The position numbers were made by a program, and so were the translations under genes. From Bacteroidales bacterium Bact_13 (GTDB lineage Bacteria; Bacteroidota; Bacteroidia; Bacteroidales; UBA932), in contig LUZE01000004.1 in NCBI GenBank assembly GCA_001602845.1, positions 1-33,976 of the forward strand: a stretch of DNA of 33,976 nt, written 5' to 3'. Shown here one piece after another: positions 1-7,757 of the stretch (its first letter is position 1; every line of letters begins with the position of its first letter). The notes below the pieces were generated by a model, which was given only the letters and a program-made list of their open reading frames with translations, searched no databases and was not told the origin of the DNA.

Positions 1-1619
1 CATTCCATGAGGGCTGCGGCGAAGTTCTTCCGGGCGTTGTCATACTTCTTCGTATCTTCTTCCGTATAAAGGGTTCCGTAGATGGACATCAGCTTTTCCA
101 TGACGCTATAGTAGAGCGAAGCCGCCGGATCGGCCGTCAGCTCCTCCAGCGAAGCGGCCTTGACCTTCTCATAGTCCGTGAACAGCGAATTGTCGAACAA
201 GCCGTCCACATAGGCGGGAATATCCATCGTAGCGAAGTCCTGATCCGGGATCACGGGGAAGTTTTCCGGCTTGGCATTCTTGCGATAGAAATCGAGCAGG
301 GCCACTGCTTCCTTCCGGTCGAGCTCCACCACGTAGTCACGATAAGCGCGCTGCAGGCGGTTCTTCGCGGACTCCAGGGCTGCCGTGGAATCGACGCCAC
401 GCTGCAGCTCCCGGCTGAAAATGTTCATCATGCTGCCGAACATGCCGGTCAGTTCAATGCGGTACGGTGCCTCGACGATCAGGTCGACGGCAAGTCCATC
501 TGCCGAATTCTTCTGCACGTATTCCGCAATGTCCTCCACAGGCGTGCCGTAGCGTGCCTTGCGGGCGGGATCGGCCTCGATCCAGGCCTTCAGCGCGGCT
601 TCCTTTTCCTCCTCACGGCCGATGATGTTCAGGTTTTTGAACGCGAGCTCCTCGCCCTGCCACTTCTTCCAGCCATTGGCACTGCCGGCGTACTTGTTGG
701 CATACTTGAGCTGGACGGACGGGTCCGCACACATAGCCTCCCACATAATGTCCTGGCGGATGGTGCGGGCATCGATGGACACACGGTTAGAGGCGATCAT
801 TTCCTTCAGCTCCTCTGCCGTCTGGTAGCGCTGCGTACGGCCCGGATAGCCCATGATCATCGCGTAATCGTCTTCCTGCACGCCCTTGAGCGAGATCTTC
901 AGGCTCCTGGCGGGACGGTACGGCACGTTGTCGAGGCTGTAGTCGGCCGGCATGTTGTCCTTGCCGGCATAGACGCGGAACATCGAGAAGTCGCAGGTAT
1001 GGCGAGGCCACATCCAGTTGTCGGTCTCACCGCCGAACTTGCCCATGGATGCCGGCGGAGCGCCCACGAAACGGACGTCGGTATAGGTACGGTAAACAAT
1101 CCGATAGAAGATATTCTCGTTGTAGAATCCCGTCACCGTGACGCGGCAACCGGGGTTCGCCTTACCGCCCTCGTCGATCAGGCCCCTGCGGGCAGCCTCC
1201 TTGTCTTCAGCCGCCTCCATCGTGGCCGTCACATCCTCCATCGAGACCAGGAAGGTCACGCTGAGTCCCGGAACCGGAATCTCCTCGGCCAGTTCGTTGG
1301 CCCAGTAGCCTTCCATAAGGTAGTTGTGATCATCGGTCGACAGGCCCTGGATGCTGCTGTAGCCGCAGTGGTGGTTGGTCACCAGCAGGCCGCGGTCTGA
1401 AATCATCTCGCCGGTGCACCCGCCACCGAACTGGACGATGGCGTCTTTCAGCGACGACTTGTTGATATTGTAGATTTCCTGTGGCGTCAGCTTGCAGCCG
1501 GCAGCCTTCAGGTCTTTCTTGTTCATCTGTTGGATCAGGGGCAGCAGCCACATGCCTTCATCGGCGATGGCACCCAGCGAAAGGGTTAGTGCTGCGAAAA
1601 GTAAGAGAATTCTTTTCAT
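1..1619 (-). CDS. S46 family dipeptidyl-peptidase (Dpp7/Dpp11 type), C-terminus cut by window edge
   Basis: This is a secreted or periplasmic serine exopeptidase of family S46, which releases dipeptides from the N-termini of oligopeptides for amino-acid nutrition. The ORF track misses it because its stop lies outside the window; about 539 residues are visible of the usual 700 or so. It starts MKRILLLFAA with a short signal peptide ending near GAIADEG, followed by the family's typical DEGMW N-terminus. TNHHCGY carries the catalytic His (about residue 84), WPRHTCDFSMFR carries the catalytic Asp (about residue 210), and GYPGRTQRY is another S46 hallmark. The catalytic Ser and the residue that separates DPP7 from DPP11 specificity lie beyond the edge, so subtype cannot be called. 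The residue before the Asp is Cys where I expect Gly. A -7 box (TATCTTTG) sits 24 nt upstream of the ATG. Confidence 0.93.
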   Translation of the reverse strand, partial: MKRILLLFAALTLSLGAIADEGMWLLPLIQQMNKKDLKAAGCKLTPQEIYNINKSSLKDAIVQFGGGCTGEMISDRGLLVTNHHCGYSSIQGLSTDDHNYLMEGYWANELAEEIPVPGLSVTFLVSMEDVTATMEAAEDKEAARRGLIDEGGKANPGCRVTVTGFYNENIFYRIVYRTYTDVRFVGAPPASMGKFGGETDNWMWPRHTCDFSMFRVYAGKDNMPADYSLDNVPYRPARSLKISLKGVQEDDYAMIMGYPGRTQRYQTAEELKEMIASNRVSIDARTIRQDIMWEAMCADPSVQLKYANKYAGSANGWKKWQGEELAFKNLNIIGREEEKEAALKAWIEADPARKARYGTPVEDIAEYVQKNSADGLAVDLIVEAPYRIELTGMFGSMMNIFSRELQRGVDSTAALESAKNRLQRAYRDYVVELDRKEAVALLDFYRKNAKPENFPVIPDQDFATMDIPAYVDGLFDNSLFTDYEKVKAASLEELTADPAASLYYSVMEKLMSIYGTLYTEEDTKKYDNARKNFAAALME

Positions 1620-1643
1620 GTTTACGGATTGATTATATTTGGA

Positions 1644-1651
1644 CAAAGATA
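1644..1651 (-). promoter_or_regulatory. Bacteroidota -7 box (TATCTTTG) for the S46 peptidase gene
   Basis: TATCTTTG on the minus strand matches TAnnTTTG and ends 24 nt before the ATG at 1619, implying a leader of about 15-20 nt. It lies between the stop of the arylsulfotransferase-like gene (1680) and the S46 start, so S46 can be transcribed alone. I see no clear -33 TTTG. Confidence 0.6.
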
Positions 1652-1679
1652 GAAAAAAAGCCGGAAAAGCGGATAGTAC

Positions 1680-3125
1680 CTAGTACTTGACGCAGCGATA
1701 CGAAGAATTCAGGGAATTCATGAGGTAGTTGGGCGCATTGTGCCGCAGGCCGAAGATTTCGTGGCCTGATGCGTCATGTTCCGTCACAAGCCGGTTGTTT
1801 TCCTGCTCCTGATGGCACCATCCCCATCCTACCACAAAGTGGTCGCCGAACCAGCCGACCGCACCGCAGGCCATGCTGAAATACGCGCTGCCGGCAGGAA
1901 GCAGGTCGCCGCCGCCCGTCACTTCGCCAGTCTCAGGATTGATTTGCAGGCGGAGGATTCGGGTACAGGGCGGCGTATGGCCGTTGCCGTTGTCAAACAG
2001 TGTCAGTGTGTTGTCCTCGTGAAGCGTAGCGTAATGCTGGCCGTAGAAACACTGTCCTTCCGGCAGTTCCGCGCCCGCAATGCGCCAGAGGATGTCGCCG
2101 GTTCCACCGGCCCGGTCAATCTTCACCAACGAGCAGAGATGCCTGAACGAGCAGAGCCAGTTACCATCAGGCAGCACCTGGACGCTGTTGAAATGCACGC
2201 AGTCGTAGCTGGTATCGAACACGGAGCTCTCCCAGGCAGACATCTCCGGATGGTCGCTACTCCACCAGTCGAAGACCACTTTCCCATCCTGCACTTCCTG
2301 CAGATAGGCCACACAACGGGACTTCCCCGCCACTTCCCGCTCGGTGTACATCGAAAGGATATAGTGGTCGGGCGAGAAGAAATAGAAATCGTGGCCGTCG
2401 ATGGGCTCGCCGTCCGGCAGGTGGCCGTCCCTGCTGGCCTTGGCATGGATGGTCTTCACCGGGCGATACTGCTCGTCAAGCAGCACGCGCATGCCCGGGT
2501 TATACCCCGTGAAGGCCCGGTCGGCGAAAGCCGGGTCGGGCGCATGGTAGCTGTAGTACGTCTTGCCGTCCAGGATATGCTTTTTGAAATCCCAGTATCC
2601 GTTTTCATTCATCGTCCCATCCTTTTCGCTCGGATCGAAACGGTAGAACAGCAGTTGGCCGTCGTTGTTGTATTTCTGGATGAGGCGGCGGAAAATGAAC
2701 GACAAGTAGAAGTCGCCCGGCACCTCGCCTTTTCCATTGGCCACGATCGGCGGAATGCGGCTGTTAAGCGTGTTCAGCAGGACCGTTCCTTCCTGGCCTC
2801 CTGTGGTGTATCGGATCTCGATCTGGCGGTCTGACGACAGTTCCGGCACGGAAAGGGCGCACCGGCCCCGCTTCACGGCGACACCGTCGATACGAATCTT
2901 CTTGAATTCCGCGGCGTTCAGCACCTGGATCTCCGCGTCGAATTCAGTATTCAGTGTGATCAGGTCGACAGGCTCCGCGGCCGGCAGGGCAATGTCGTAA
3001 GTTTCGCCATTGACACAGAGTTGTATTTCAGTGGCCGGGACCTGCTGTTTGCCGCAAGACGCCAGTACTGCCGTCGCCGCCAGCAGCAGCGACAGGGAAA
3101 GAAGACGGAAAGAAAGGAGTTTCAT
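1680..3125 (-). CDS. Arylsulfotransferase-like (ASST family) lipoprotein
   Basis: The 481-residue product has an SPII signal peptide with lipobox LASC (Cys24), so it should be lipid-anchored in the envelope. Residues of about 30-130 look like a small beta-sandwich N-terminal domain. The rest resembles the six-bladed propeller of aryl-sulfate sulfotransferases: GHDFYF, HFNSVQVLPDGNWLCSFRH and ILWRIAG are typical blades, and GQHYATLHEDNTLTLFDNGN matches the part of the family that carries an active-site His and the FDNGN signature. Known ASSTs move sulfate between phenolic compounds without PAPS. The acceptor here is unknown and the lipid anchor differs from soluble periplasmic enterobacterial ASST. 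It is the first gene of a minus-strand pair with the S46 peptidase. It may instead be a propeller of related fold without sulfotransferase activity. Confidence 0.8.
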   Translation of the reverse strand: MKLLSFRLLSLSLLLAATAVLASCGKQQVPATEIQLCVNGETYDIALPAAEPVDLITLNTEFDAEIQVLNAAEFKKIRIDGVAVKRGRCALSVPELSSDRQIEIRYTTGGQEGTVLLNTLNSRIPPIVANGKGEVPGDFYLSFIFRRLIQKYNNDGQLLFYRFDPSEKDGTMNENGYWDFKKHILDGKTYYSYHAPDPAFADRAFTGYNPGMRVLLDEQYRPVKTIHAKASRDGHLPDGEPIDGHDFYFFSPDHYILSMYTEREVAGKSRCVAYLQEVQDGKVVFDWWSSDHPEMSAWESSVFDTSYDCVHFNSVQVLPDGNWLCSFRHLCSLVKIDRAGGTGDILWRIAGAELPEGQCFYGQHYATLHEDNTLTLFDNGNGHTPPCTRILRLQINPETGEVTGGGDLLPAGSAYFSMACGAVGWFGDHFVVGWGWCHQEQENNRLVTEHDASGHEIFGLRHNAPNYLMNSLNSSYRCVKY

Positions 3126-3148
3126 CGTGACAAGCTCATTTTATGGCT

Positions 3149-3156
3149 TAAATATA
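3149..3156 (-). promoter_or_regulatory. Probable -7 box (TATATTTA) for the ASST-like gene
   Basis: On the minus strand AATGAT is followed directly by TATATTTA, one base off TAnnTTTG and arranged like the boxes before valS and pckA. It lies 24 nt upstream of the ATG at 3125. Confidence 0.4.
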
Positions 3157-3219
3157 ATCATTTTCCACCAGAACCCTTCCCATTTAGTGGCATTATCGAT
3201 TCCACAAGAATAATTTGCG

Positions 3220-3227
3220 TATCTTTG
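3220..3227 (+). promoter_or_regulatory. -7 box (TATCTTTG) deciding the start of the A1S_2505-like gene
   Basis: TATCTTTG matches TAnnTTTG. The upstream in-frame start at 3215 would lie before this box and so could not be on its transcript; the ATG at 3248, 20 nt downstream, fits. AGAATAAT lies five bases upstream of the box. Confidence 0.6.
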
Positions 3228-3247
3228 TTCAACAACACTGCAGAAGC

Positions 3248-3640
3248 ATGGAATACAACGGAATCGAACGGCCGGCCAGCACGCCGGACTTTATCACGGA
3301 ACTGAAGCCTGACGAGATCTTTGTTTTCGGGTCGAATCTGGCGGGAATGCACGGCGGCGGGGCCGCCTACGCTGCATGGCGGAAGTTTGGCGCCATCATG
3401 GGCCAGGGCGTCGGGCTGCAGGGCCAGAGCTATGCCATTCCAACGATGCAGGGTGGCGTGGAGACCATCCGGCCCTATGTCGACGAATTCATCGCCTTCG
3501 CGAAAGCACATCCGGAGCTGTTCTTCTACGTGACGCGCATCGGCTGCGGCATCGCCGGTTTCCGCGACGAGGAAATCGCCCCGCTATTCACCGCCGCCCG
3601 CGGCGTTCCCAACATCTGTCTTCCTGAGAGTTTTCAATGA
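3248..3640 (+). CDS. A1S_2505-like small protein (macro-domain-like), unknown function
   Basis: The 130-residue cytoplasmic protein starts MEYNGIERP; the track's start at 3215 is rejected because a -7 box lies inside that extension. The pattern IFVFGSNLAGMHGGGAA, then GQGVGLQGQSYAIPT, then FYVTRIGCGIAGF with acidic residues, is the signature of the A1S_2505 family, known from phage and bacterial genomes. The glycine-rich loops suggest a macro-domain-like nucleotide-binding fold, but no reaction is established to my knowledge. Its TGA overlaps the ATG of the PHP-phosphatase gene (ATGA), so the two are probably translationally coupled and may act together. I recognise the family pattern rather than a function. 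Confidence 0.75.
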   Translation: MEYNGIERPASTPDFITELKPDEIFVFGSNLAGMHGGGAAYAAWRKFGAIMGQGVGLQGQSYAIPTMQGGVETIRPYVDEFIAFAKAHPELFFYVTRIGCGIAGFRDEEIAPLFTAARGVPNICLPESFQ

Positions 3641-4257
3641 TAGACTGCCACTGCCACATCCTTCCCGGCCTCGACGACGGCGCCGCCGATCTGGAGGAAT
3701 CGCTGTACCTGTGCCGCTGGTTCGTCAAGCACGGCTACACGGAAGTCGTATGCACCTCTCACCGCACACGGCTCTATCCCAATACGGCCGAAACCGTAGA
3801 GCAAGCCGTGGCGGCACTGCAGCAGGAACTTGATAGTCAGGGAATTGCACTACATCTAACCCCTTCGCTAGAATACCGGATCATTCCCGAGACCTGGCGC
3901 CCCGACCGGCTGCTGACCTGGCAGGGGAACCATCTGCTGGTGGAACTCCCGTTGAAGAATCCGGCCAAGATGGGCAGCCTCGTTCCGGAAGATGAAATCC
4001 GTCTGCTGGTTGAAGAAGGCTATCAGCCGGTATTGGCCCATCCGGAGCGCTATCTATGGGCTACGCCGGCCGACTACGACCGCTGGCACGCCGCTGGCGC
4101 CCTCTTCCAGCGCAACATCGGCTCCGTCGAGGGCTTCTACGGCAGCCCCGCCGCCGAGCGCGCCCGCTATCTGCTCAATAAAGGCTGGTATTCCCTCATC
4201 GGCTCCGACCTCCACAACCGCCGCTACGCCGACTTCTTCGACGGCATTCTGAAATAA
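3637..4257 (+). CDS. PHP-domain phosphatase, CpsB/YwqE-like (short paralogue)
   Basis: The 206-residue protein starts directly in the PHP metallophosphatase fold: DCHCHILPGLDDGA supplies the first metal ligands (His5, His7), CTSHR a third, LAHPERY a His near residue 136 and GSDLHNR the last Asp-His pair. This combination is typical of manganese-dependent tyrosine phosphatases that act on bacterial tyrosine kinases of capsule export (CpsB, YwqE), although histidinol phosphatases share the fold. A longer paralogue is at 28992-29750 beside its expected kinase; this copy has no kinase next to it and is coupled by an ATGA overlap to the A1S_2505-like gene. Its substrate may therefore differ. It ends at a hairpin shared with the convergent epimerase gene. 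Confidence 0.85.
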   Translation: MIDCHCHILPGLDDGAADLEESLYLCRWFVKHGYTEVVCTSHRTRLYPNTAETVEQAVAALQQELDSQGIALHLTPSLEYRIIPETWRPDRLLTWQGNHLLVELPLKNPAKMGSLVPEDEIRLLVEEGYQPVLAHPERYLWATPADYDRWHAAGALFQRNIGSVEGFYGSPAAERARYLLNKGWYSLIGSDLHNRRYADFFDGILK

Positions 4258-4262
4258 CTTTC

Positions 4263-4297
4263 GGGCAAGGTGTCAGGGTTAAAATCAGACCTTGCCC
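4263..4297. terminator. Hairpin between convergent genes
   Basis: GGGCAAGGT (4263-4271) and ACCTTGCCC (4289-4297) form a perfect 9-bp stem around a 17-nt loop in the 44-nt gap between the convergent PHP and epimerase genes. There is no clear T-run on either side, so a bidirectional terminator role is likely but not certain. Confidence 0.55.
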
Positions 4298-4301
4298 AAC
4301 T

Positions 4302-5162
4302 CTACCCCAGAATCTCAATCGTGTAGGTAAACGTATACTTCCCGCCGGGCGCGACGCGATGAATATATGTCCGGCCTGAGATGTCACCGGTATAGCCATA
4401 CACATCGGTAATACCGCACCAGGGCTCCAGGCAGACGAAGGGGCAGCCCGGCTTGTTGGGCGCCCAGATGCCGTAGGCCTCGGCCTGCGGGCAGTCGACG
4501 CGCAAGACGGGTTTCCCAGACTTGTCGCAGAGTTCCGCAATGGCCACCTGGCCGTTCTCGAAGAGCAGGGCGTCGTGGGCGAACGTCTCGGCCGTCACGG
4601 GTGTTTCAGTTGTATAGTGCACAGGGGTCTCGTGCGGCACGCGGTTTCCTTCTTTCAAGCCCGAAACCTCAACGGGGCTCACCGGACGGCCTTCCTTGTC
4701 GAAATAGCGCACATAGCCATGCACGGCGTCGGCCTCATTGTAGTCGGGCAGCAGGAAGCCGGGATGGGCGCCGATCTGGGCATACATGTCACAGGAATCG
4801 TGATTCTCAATGGTCCAGACAATCTCCACGCTGCTGCCTTTCAGCCGGTACTCGGCTTCCAGCGTAAAACGGTAGGGATAGTTGTCATGAGGCTCATCCA
4901 TCATCCGCATCCGGCCCTTCCCCACTTCTTCGAACTCGCAATCGCGCGCGAAGCCGTGCTGCTTCATGGGATAGGTCTTCCCATTGATGTGAATCTCGTT
5001 GTTGTACGGTTTGCCGACAGCCGGAAAGAGGATCGGCGCGTGGCGGTTCCAAAAAGCAGGATCACCGCTCCACATGTATTCCCGGCCGTCCTTGACCAGG
5101 CTGACCAGTTCCGCCCCGTGGGGCGCCACCTCGATGGCGAGGATTTCGTTGGAAAGAATCAT
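4302..5162 (-). CDS. Aldose 1-epimerase family protein (LacX-like)
   Basis: The 286-residue cytoplasmic protein resembles the LacX branch of the galactose-mutarotase superfamily, which interconverts sugar anomers or acts on related hexose-6-phosphates. Landmarks are the N-terminal APHGAELVSL, the MKQHGFARD loop, GAHPGF near the middle with a probable catalytic His, and FVCLEPWCGITD near the C-terminus with a probable catalytic Glu. I chose the ATG at 5162; the track's longer form begins with TTG and overlaps the upstream lipoprotein gene. The gap to that gene is 7 nt, so the two are probably co-transcribed. The sugar substrate cannot be told from sequence. Confidence 0.85.
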   Translation of the reverse strand: MILSNEILAIEVAPHGAELVSLVKDGREYMWSGDPAFWNRHAPILFPAVGKPYNNEIHINGKTYPMKQHGFARDCEFEEVGKGRMRMMDEPHDNYPYRFTLEAEYRLKGSSVEIVWTIENHDSCDMYAQIGAHPGFLLPDYNEADAVHGYVRYFDKEGRPVSPVEVSGLKEGNRVPHETPVHYTTETPVTAETFAHDALLFENGQVAIAELCDKSGKPVLRVDCPQAEAYGIWAPNKPGCPFVCLEPWCGITDVYGYTGDISGRTYIHRVAPGGKYTFTYTIEILG

Positions 5163-5169
5163 GGTCTGT

Positions 5170-5757
5170 TTATTTGGCAATCGGACGGGCGGGCCAGCCG
5201 TAATCCTGGTACTGCGTCACGGAGAGCTTCTGGTCCTTGACAAAGGCTTCGATGGCGGCACGACGGGCTTCTTCGCGGGCGTTCTCGTCGGAGGCTACTT
5301 TCCGGTAGGCGTCGTAGTGTTCGCCGAAGATTTCCTTAGCGCTCGCCTCAAAATCAGCGCCATCAGCCACCTGTTCGAAATCCCGCAACTCATAGCCGTA
5401 TTCCACCTTATCGAGATAGATGCGGCCCGGATGATTGCCGCCCGACACGGTTTCGAGCACATCGCCGTTCTGGTTGTAATTGAACACCCAGAAATCACCC
5501 CAGACCAGGACTTCATCGGAATCGTTTTTTTCAACGGCGACAATCGTCTCAAAAGGAATGGCGTATTCACCCGGTGCGTAAGTAGCGCCTATCTCATTGG
5601 CCAGCATATAGTTGATGGCAAAGAGACAGTCTTCATCGACTTCAATCTTTTCCGTCGATACAGTTGATTCAGCGGCATTTTTGTCCTTCTTGCAGGAAGA
5701 CAGCATGGCAACGCAGGCCACGGCCAGCATCAGCAAAATAATGGATAATTTTTTCAT
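5170..5757 (-). CDS. Hypothetical lipoprotein, about 195 residues
   Basis: I do not recognise this protein. It begins MKKLSIILLM with a hydrophobic stretch and lipobox LSSC followed by KKDKN, so it is an SPII lipoprotein anchored in the envelope. The mature part is acidic with an aromatic core (VLVWGDFWVFNY) and a helical, charged C-terminal half (FEASAKEIFGEHYDAY). I used the ATG at 5757 because the track's start seven codons earlier would put charged residues before the signal peptide. It lies 7 nt before the epimerase-like gene. A -7-like box lies upstream. The small size and aromatic sheet could suggest an NTF2-like fold, but that is a guess. Confidence 0.75.
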   Translation of the reverse strand: MKKLSIILLMLAVACVAMLSSCKKDKNAAESTVSTEKIEVDEDCLFAINYMLANEIGATYAPGEYAIPFETIVAVEKNDSDEVLVWGDFWVFNYNQNGDVLETVSGGNHPGRIYLDKVEYGYELRDFEQVADGADFEASAKEIFGEHYDAYRKVASDENAREEARRAAIEAFVKDQKLSVTQYQDYGWPARPIAK

Positions 5758-5782
5758 AACGTCTATACCTTGTTTCAAACTT

Positions 5783-5790
5783 TAAATATA
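5783..5790 (-). promoter_or_regulatory. Probable -7 box (TATATTTA) for the lipoprotein/epimerase pair
   Basis: TATATTTA on the minus strand, one base off TAnnTTTG, ends 26 nt upstream of the ATG at 5757. It is the best candidate in the 137-nt divergent gap. Confidence 0.4.
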
Positions 5791-5870
5791 GACATTTTTG
5801 AATACGCTGCCAAAATCGCAGAATACAGTCGGTGGACGATAATTCGAAATGTCTTGCAAAAAAGTTTATG

Positions 5871-5878
5871 TAACTTTG
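5871..5878 (+). promoter_or_regulatory. -7 box (TAACTTTG) for the EEP-family gene
   Basis: TAACTTTG matches TAnnTTTG and ends 16 nt before the ATG at 5895, giving a leader of about 10 nt. The track's GTG at 5892 is one codon earlier in the same frame and less likely. Confidence 0.55.
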
Positions 5879-5894
5879 TAAAAATGCTCTTGTG

Positions 5895-6866
5895 ATGAAA
5901 AGAATCCTCTCTTTCTGCATTGTGGGGCTGGTGCTGGCGGGTGTGCTGGTGACGGCCTCATCGGGACGCAAGGCCTCGAATTTCAGGCTCCTTTACTGGA
6001 ATATCCAGAACGGGATGTGGGACGGGCAGCCGGACCACTACGACCGCTTCGTGGCGTGGGTCAAGGCACAACGGCCCGACGTCTGCGTGTTCTGCGAGGC
6101 GGCGACGATCTTCAAGGACGGCACGGACGACTACATGCCGGAGGAGGAGCATTACCTGCCGGAGGGCTGGAGCGAATTGGCCCGCCGCTACGGTCACAAA
6201 TACGTGTTCCTGGGCGGCTGGCGGGACGACTATCCGCAGGTCATCACGTCGCGCTCCCCCATCGAGGAAGTGGCCCGCATCACGGGAAATGAGGACACGC
6301 TGGTCTGCCACGGGGCGGGCTGGGCGCGGCTTCGCGTGCATGGCAAGGATTTGAACATCGTGACGCTGCATACCTGGCCGCAGGCGTATGGATTCCGTGT
6401 GCCAAAGGAGGACCGGGAACGGAGCAGGGCTGCGCGCGAGGGTGATTATTACCGGCGGACGGAGATGGAGTACATCTGCTCGCACACGATCGGAACGCTG
6501 CCGGCGGAAGAAGCAGCCGGCCAATACTGGATGATGATGGGCGACTTCAACAGCCGATCGCGCGTGGACAACTGGGTCTATCACTATCCGGAGGATGACT
6601 CGCGGCTGCTGGTCCACGACTACATACACGCCGCGACGCCCTACATCGACGTAGTCCACGAGCGGCATCCCAATGACTTCTTCACCACGACAGGCGGCCG
6701 GGCCCGCATTGACTACGTCTATTGCACCCAGCCGCTCTACGACTGCATCGTTTCAGACCACATCGTCTCGGACGACTACACCACCCCCGTCCGGAATCCC
6801 CAGAAGATCTCCAACTTCTGGCATCCTTCCGACCACCGGCCCATCGTCGTCGATTTTAACTTCTAG
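5895..6866 (+). CDS. Exported endonuclease/exonuclease/phosphatase-family enzyme
   Basis: The 323-residue protein has an N-terminal hydrophobic signal (LSFCIVGLVLAGVLVTAS) and then the DNase I-like metallophosphoesterase fold. Visible catalytic landmarks are YWNIQNG (Asn36), VCVFCEA (metal Glu68), MGDFNSR (Asp217, Asn219) and the C-terminal SDHRPIVVDF (Asp313, His314). The fold serves secreted nucleases, sphingomyelinases and sugar or lipid phosphatases, so the substrate is undetermined. Export makes a role in nutrient or DNA scavenging plausible. It is a single gene with its own -7 box and ends only 2 nt from the convergent hydrolase gene, leaving no room for a separate terminator. Confidence 0.88.
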   Translation: MKRILSFCIVGLVLAGVLVTASSGRKASNFRLLYWNIQNGMWDGQPDHYDRFVAWVKAQRPDVCVFCEAATIFKDGTDDYMPEEEHYLPEGWSELARRYGHKYVFLGGWRDDYPQVITSRSPIEEVARITGNEDTLVCHGAGWARLRVHGKDLNIVTLHTWPQAYGFRVPKEDRERSRAAREGDYYRRTEMEYICSHTIGTLPAEEAAGQYWMMMGDFNSRSRVDNWVYHYPEDDSRLLVHDYIHAATPYIDVVHERHPNDFFTTTGGRARIDYVYCTQPLYDCIVSDHIVSDDYTTPVRNPQKISNFWHPSDHRPIVVDFNF

Positions 6867-6868
6867 CT

Positions 6869-7726
6869 TTAAATATGACGCCCGAGATAGTTCAGTACAT
6901 ATTCGTGATATAACGCCCGGTCTTCGGGCTTCCAGAAGCCGTGGCCGGCCTTGAAGATCAGATGCAGTTCGCAGTGGTCGTAGACATTGGAAGCCTTCGC
7001 TGAATACTCCGGCTTCACCAGGCCGTCTTCCGTGCCGTGGACAATCAGCACGTCACCCTGGTAGCCGGCAATATCCCTGTAGATGTCATATCCGTCGTAG
7101 AAGCGCTCGTAATAAGCGCGGCCGATGTTCATACCCATGAAATTGACCGTTTCGGGCACGTCGGCCAGCGTGGGATAGAGCGCAAAGCCGTCGTCCGGGA
7201 TGCAGAGCGCCGGATAGATGAGCAGGATGGCCCGGATCTTTTCAGCCACCTGCGGCGCCGTGATGGCCGACACGCAGCCGCCCTGGCTCTCGCCCAGCAG
7301 GAACACGCGTTCCGGGTCCACGCAGTCCCAGCCGCGTACCATCGCCAGCACGTCCATCAGATTCTGCCGCTCCGAGAAGATGGACATGTCCTCCGTCCGC
7401 CCTTCGCTCTGGCTGCGGGGCGAACCGCCCGCAAAATCATAGCAATAACACACATAGCCAGACTTGGCCAGCGTATCGACCAACGGATAGAAACCGTGGT
7501 GCGTCGCGCCGTAGCCGTGCGAGAGAATCACGGCCGGATGCTTGCCCGGAGCCTTCGGCATGAAAGCCTCTCCATAGATTTTGTTCCCGTCGCTCGTGCA
7601 GCAGATCTCCTGCATCGTGTACGACGGATCTTCCGGCGGCGTCATCTGCCAGCGCGGCTGCGCATACAGGCAATCAGAAAGGACGAAAAGCAGGACGCTC
7701 AGAAAGGAAAACTTAAAAATCTTCAT
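6869..7726 (-). CDS. Secreted alpha/beta hydrolase (esterase-like)
   Basis: The 285-residue protein has a signal peptide ending near LYAQ and a complete alpha/beta-hydrolase core. The oxyanion loop is LSHGYGATHHG, the nucleophile is Ser147 in GESQGG, the acid is Asp234 in VHGTEDGLV and the base is His262 in KAGHGF. The layout resembles the feruloyl/cinnamoyl-esterase branch, which removes phenolic or acyl esters from plant polysaccharides, but peptidase-like and dienelactone-hydrolase relatives share it. I chose the ATG at 7726 (MKIFKFSF) over the track's start five codons upstream because it gives a standard signal peptide. It is the last gene of the valS-tatAC-ABC-F run, 31 nt after the ABC-F stop. 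Confidence 0.87.
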   Translation of the reverse strand: MKIFKFSFLSVLLFVLSDCLYAQPRWQMTPPEDPSYTMQEICCTSDGNKIYGEAFMPKAPGKHPAVILSHGYGATHHGFYPLVDTLAKSGYVCYCYDFAGGSPRSQSEGRTEDMSIFSERQNLMDVLAMVRGWDCVDPERVFLLGESQGGCVSAITAPQVAEKIRAILLIYPALCIPDDGFALYPTLADVPETVNFMGMNIGRAYYERFYDGYDIYRDIAGYQGDVLIVHGTEDGLVKPEYSAKASNVYDHCELHLIFKAGHGFWKPEDRALYHEYVLNYLGRHI

Positions 7727-7757
7727 ATCAGTGTGAAACAATTATCGTAACAAATGG

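Noticed and set aside
5163-5180. TTG start at 5180 for the epimerase-like gene
   Set aside because: It overlaps the upstream gene's end and adds residues not needed for the fold; ATG 5162 is more plausible.
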